Source: Bacteroidota bacterium
GTDB lineage: Bacteria; Bacteroidota; Bacteroidia; Cytophagales; Hymenobacteraceae
DNA length: 6,609 bases
Direction of reading: 5' to 3'
NCBI GenBank assembly: GCA_023424725.1
Contig: JAFADQ010000224.1
Coordinates: 1 to 6,609, forward strand
The notes beneath the pieces were generated by a model. The model was not told the DNA's origin, did no database searches, and saw only the letters and a program-made list of their open reading frames with translations. Every line of letters starts with the position of its first letter. Position 1 is the stretch's first letter. Of the stretch, positions 5,651 through 6,609 are shown piece by piece. The position numbers and the translations under genes are program-made.

Positions 5651-5689
5651 AAAAAATGCACCCGTTTTGGTTATAACGGGTGCATTTTT
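5651..5689 (-). terminator. Intrinsic terminator of the E2 acyltransferase gene, probably bidirectional
   Basis: An 11-bp perfect stem ATGCACCCGTT (5656-5666) / AACGGGTGCAT (5675-5685) has an 8-nt loop and is flanked by A residues on the left and T residues on the right, extending the pairing to about 15 bp. On the minus strand it lies 13 bases after the stop at 5702 and ends in a T tract. The T run at 5685-5689 would also allow termination on the plus strand. Confidence 0.92.
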
Positions 5690-5701
5690 GGCCTCAGCAG
5701 C

Positions 5702-6609
5702 TTAAATGGTTTGCTCCGGGTCGAACTGCTCCAGGTAGTCGGCCACGCGGCGTACAAACATGCCGCCCAAAGATCCGTCTACCACGCGGTGGTCGTAAGA
5801 ATGCGACAGGAACATGAAGTGGCGTATACCGATCAGGTCGCCTTCGGGCGTTTCTATAACTGCCGGTTTTTTCTTAATCGCGCCCACTGCCATAATAGCC
5901 ACCTGCGGCTGCATAATTATTGGCGTACCCAGCACATTACCAAAAGAGCCAACGTTAGAAACCGTGTAAGTTCCGCCAGAAAGATCGTCGGGCGTTAATT
6001 TGTTCATGCGGCCGCGGTTTGCCAGGTCGTTTACTTTTTTGGTGAGGCCGTTCAGGTTTAGCTGGTCTGCGTTTTTAATATTCGGCACAATCAGGTTTCC
6101 GCTTGGCAAGGCCACGGCCATACCTATGTTTATGTCTTTGTGGCGGATAATGTTATCGCCGTCTACCGACACGTTTATCATCGGGAAATCTTTAATTGCT
6201 TTCGCGATAGCGTCTATAAAGATAGGAGTGAAGGTGAGGTTTTCGCCTTCGCGCTTCTTATACACGTTTTTCCATTTGTTGCGCCAGTTAACGATTGCGG
6301 TAACATCTGCTTCAACAAAAGAAGTTACGTGCGGCGAAATGCGCTTGCTGTCTACCATTCGGCCGGCAATCATTTTGCGCATACGGTCCATCTCTATAAT
6401 TTCTACATTGCCGCTGTACGACTGAGCTGGTTTAGCCGAAGGTGCAGGCGCACCCTGAGGTTGTGCGGCCGGAGCGGCAGCAGGGGCAGTAGTTTGCGTT
6501 TGTGGTTGCGCGGCGGCAGGCTGCGACGGTTGAGGAGCCGCGGCCGGAGCAGCGCCACGGTTATTTACATACTCCAGGATATCTTTTTTAGATACGCGGC
6601 CTTCTTTGC
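5702..6609 (-). CDS. Dihydrolipoamide acyltransferase (E2) of a 2-oxo acid dehydrogenase complex, N-terminus outside window
   Basis: The frame stays open to the window edge, so 301 C-terminal residues are seen; the internal ATG at 6391 is not the start. The first ~17 residues (KEGRVSKKDILEYVNNR) are the end of a peripheral subunit-binding domain, which docks E1 or E3. Residues about 18-62 are an Ala/Pro/Gln linker. The catalytic domain runs from about 63 to 301, with MDRMRKMIAGRM at its start, TVSNVGSFG, QPQVAIMAVG and the active-site motif HRVVDG with His273 and Asp277 of the fragment. This core transfers an acyl group from the lipoyl arm to CoA. The lipoyl domain(s) should lie upstream, out of view. 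The LEQFDPEQ-type end fits the pyruvate / branched-chain family better than 2-oxoglutarate succinyltransferases, but the substrate cannot be settled here. No E1 or E3 gene lies downstream, and the gene ends its transcription unit at the terminator. Confidence 0.95.
   Translation of the reverse strand, partial: KEGRVSKKDILEYVNNRGAAPAAAPQPSQPAAAQPQTQTTAPAAAPAAQPQGAPAPSAKPAQSYSGNVEIIEMDRMRKMIAGRMVDSKRISPHVTSFVEADVTAIVNWRNKWKNVYKKREGENLTFTPIFIDAIAKAIKDFPMINVSVDGDNIIRHKDINIGMAVALPSGNLIVPNIKNADQLNLNGLTKKVNDLANRGRMNKLTPDDLSGGTYTVSNVGSFGNVLGTPIIMQPQVAIMAVGAIKKKPAVIETPEGDLIGIRHFMFLSHSYDHRVVDGSLGGMFVRRVADYLEQFDPEQTI

Noticed and set aside
6000..6425. Plus-strand 141-codon ORF
   Set aside because: It is fully antisense to the conserved E2 catalytic domain, whose motifs leave no doubt about the coding strand.

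Overview
The window looks like chromosomal DNA of a Bacteroidota bacterium, most likely of the order Cytophagales (Hymenobacteraceae-like). Four things point there: a type IX secretion (gliding-motility type) C-terminal sorting domain; a tRNA promoter matching the Bacteroidetes TTTG-N19-TAnnTTTG consensus exactly; four complete genes with no Shine-Dalgarno sequence before the start codon; and the mix of gene families. The genus is an inference from general resemblance, not from a search.

Layout. Positions 3-1568 (+) hold the 3' part of a large secreted protein ending in a type B T9SS sorting domain. A 379-base non-coding stretch follows (1569-1947). It contains a nested inverted repeat made of two hairpins in opposite orientation (1638-1750), then an intrinsic terminator (1912-1945) serving tRNA-Lys(UUU), which is on the minus strand at 1948-2020. 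The tRNA promoter (2068-2098) reaches into the first codons of the plus-strand gene at 2092-2832, an inner-membrane protein with a TPR-like region and an SH3-like tail. That gene converges, across 21 bases, with a minus-strand short-chain dehydrogenase (2854-3660). Upstream of the dehydrogenase is a repeat-rich intergenic segment, including a 16/17-nt tandem duplication inside a broken palindrome. Three more minus-strand genes follow: a small membrane-anchored coiled-coil protein (3897-4376), a NYN-domain putative ribonuclease with a cold-shock-like C-terminus (4568-5509), and the 3' two thirds or so of a 2-oxo acid dehydrogenase E2 acyltransferase gene (5702 to the window end). The last two each end in an intrinsic terminator (4521-4543 and 5651-5689).

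The genes look like separately transcribed housekeeping or accessory units, not one system: gaps between them are 190-240 bases, terminators lie between several, and no two reading frames overlap. I found no CRISPR array, insertion sequence, phage gene or defence operon. The points most worth a second look are the nested hairpin pair at 1638-1750, the facing promoter motifs between the tRNA and the TPR/SH3 gene, the NYN plus cold-shock fusion, and the tandem duplication inside the palindrome at 3736-3813.
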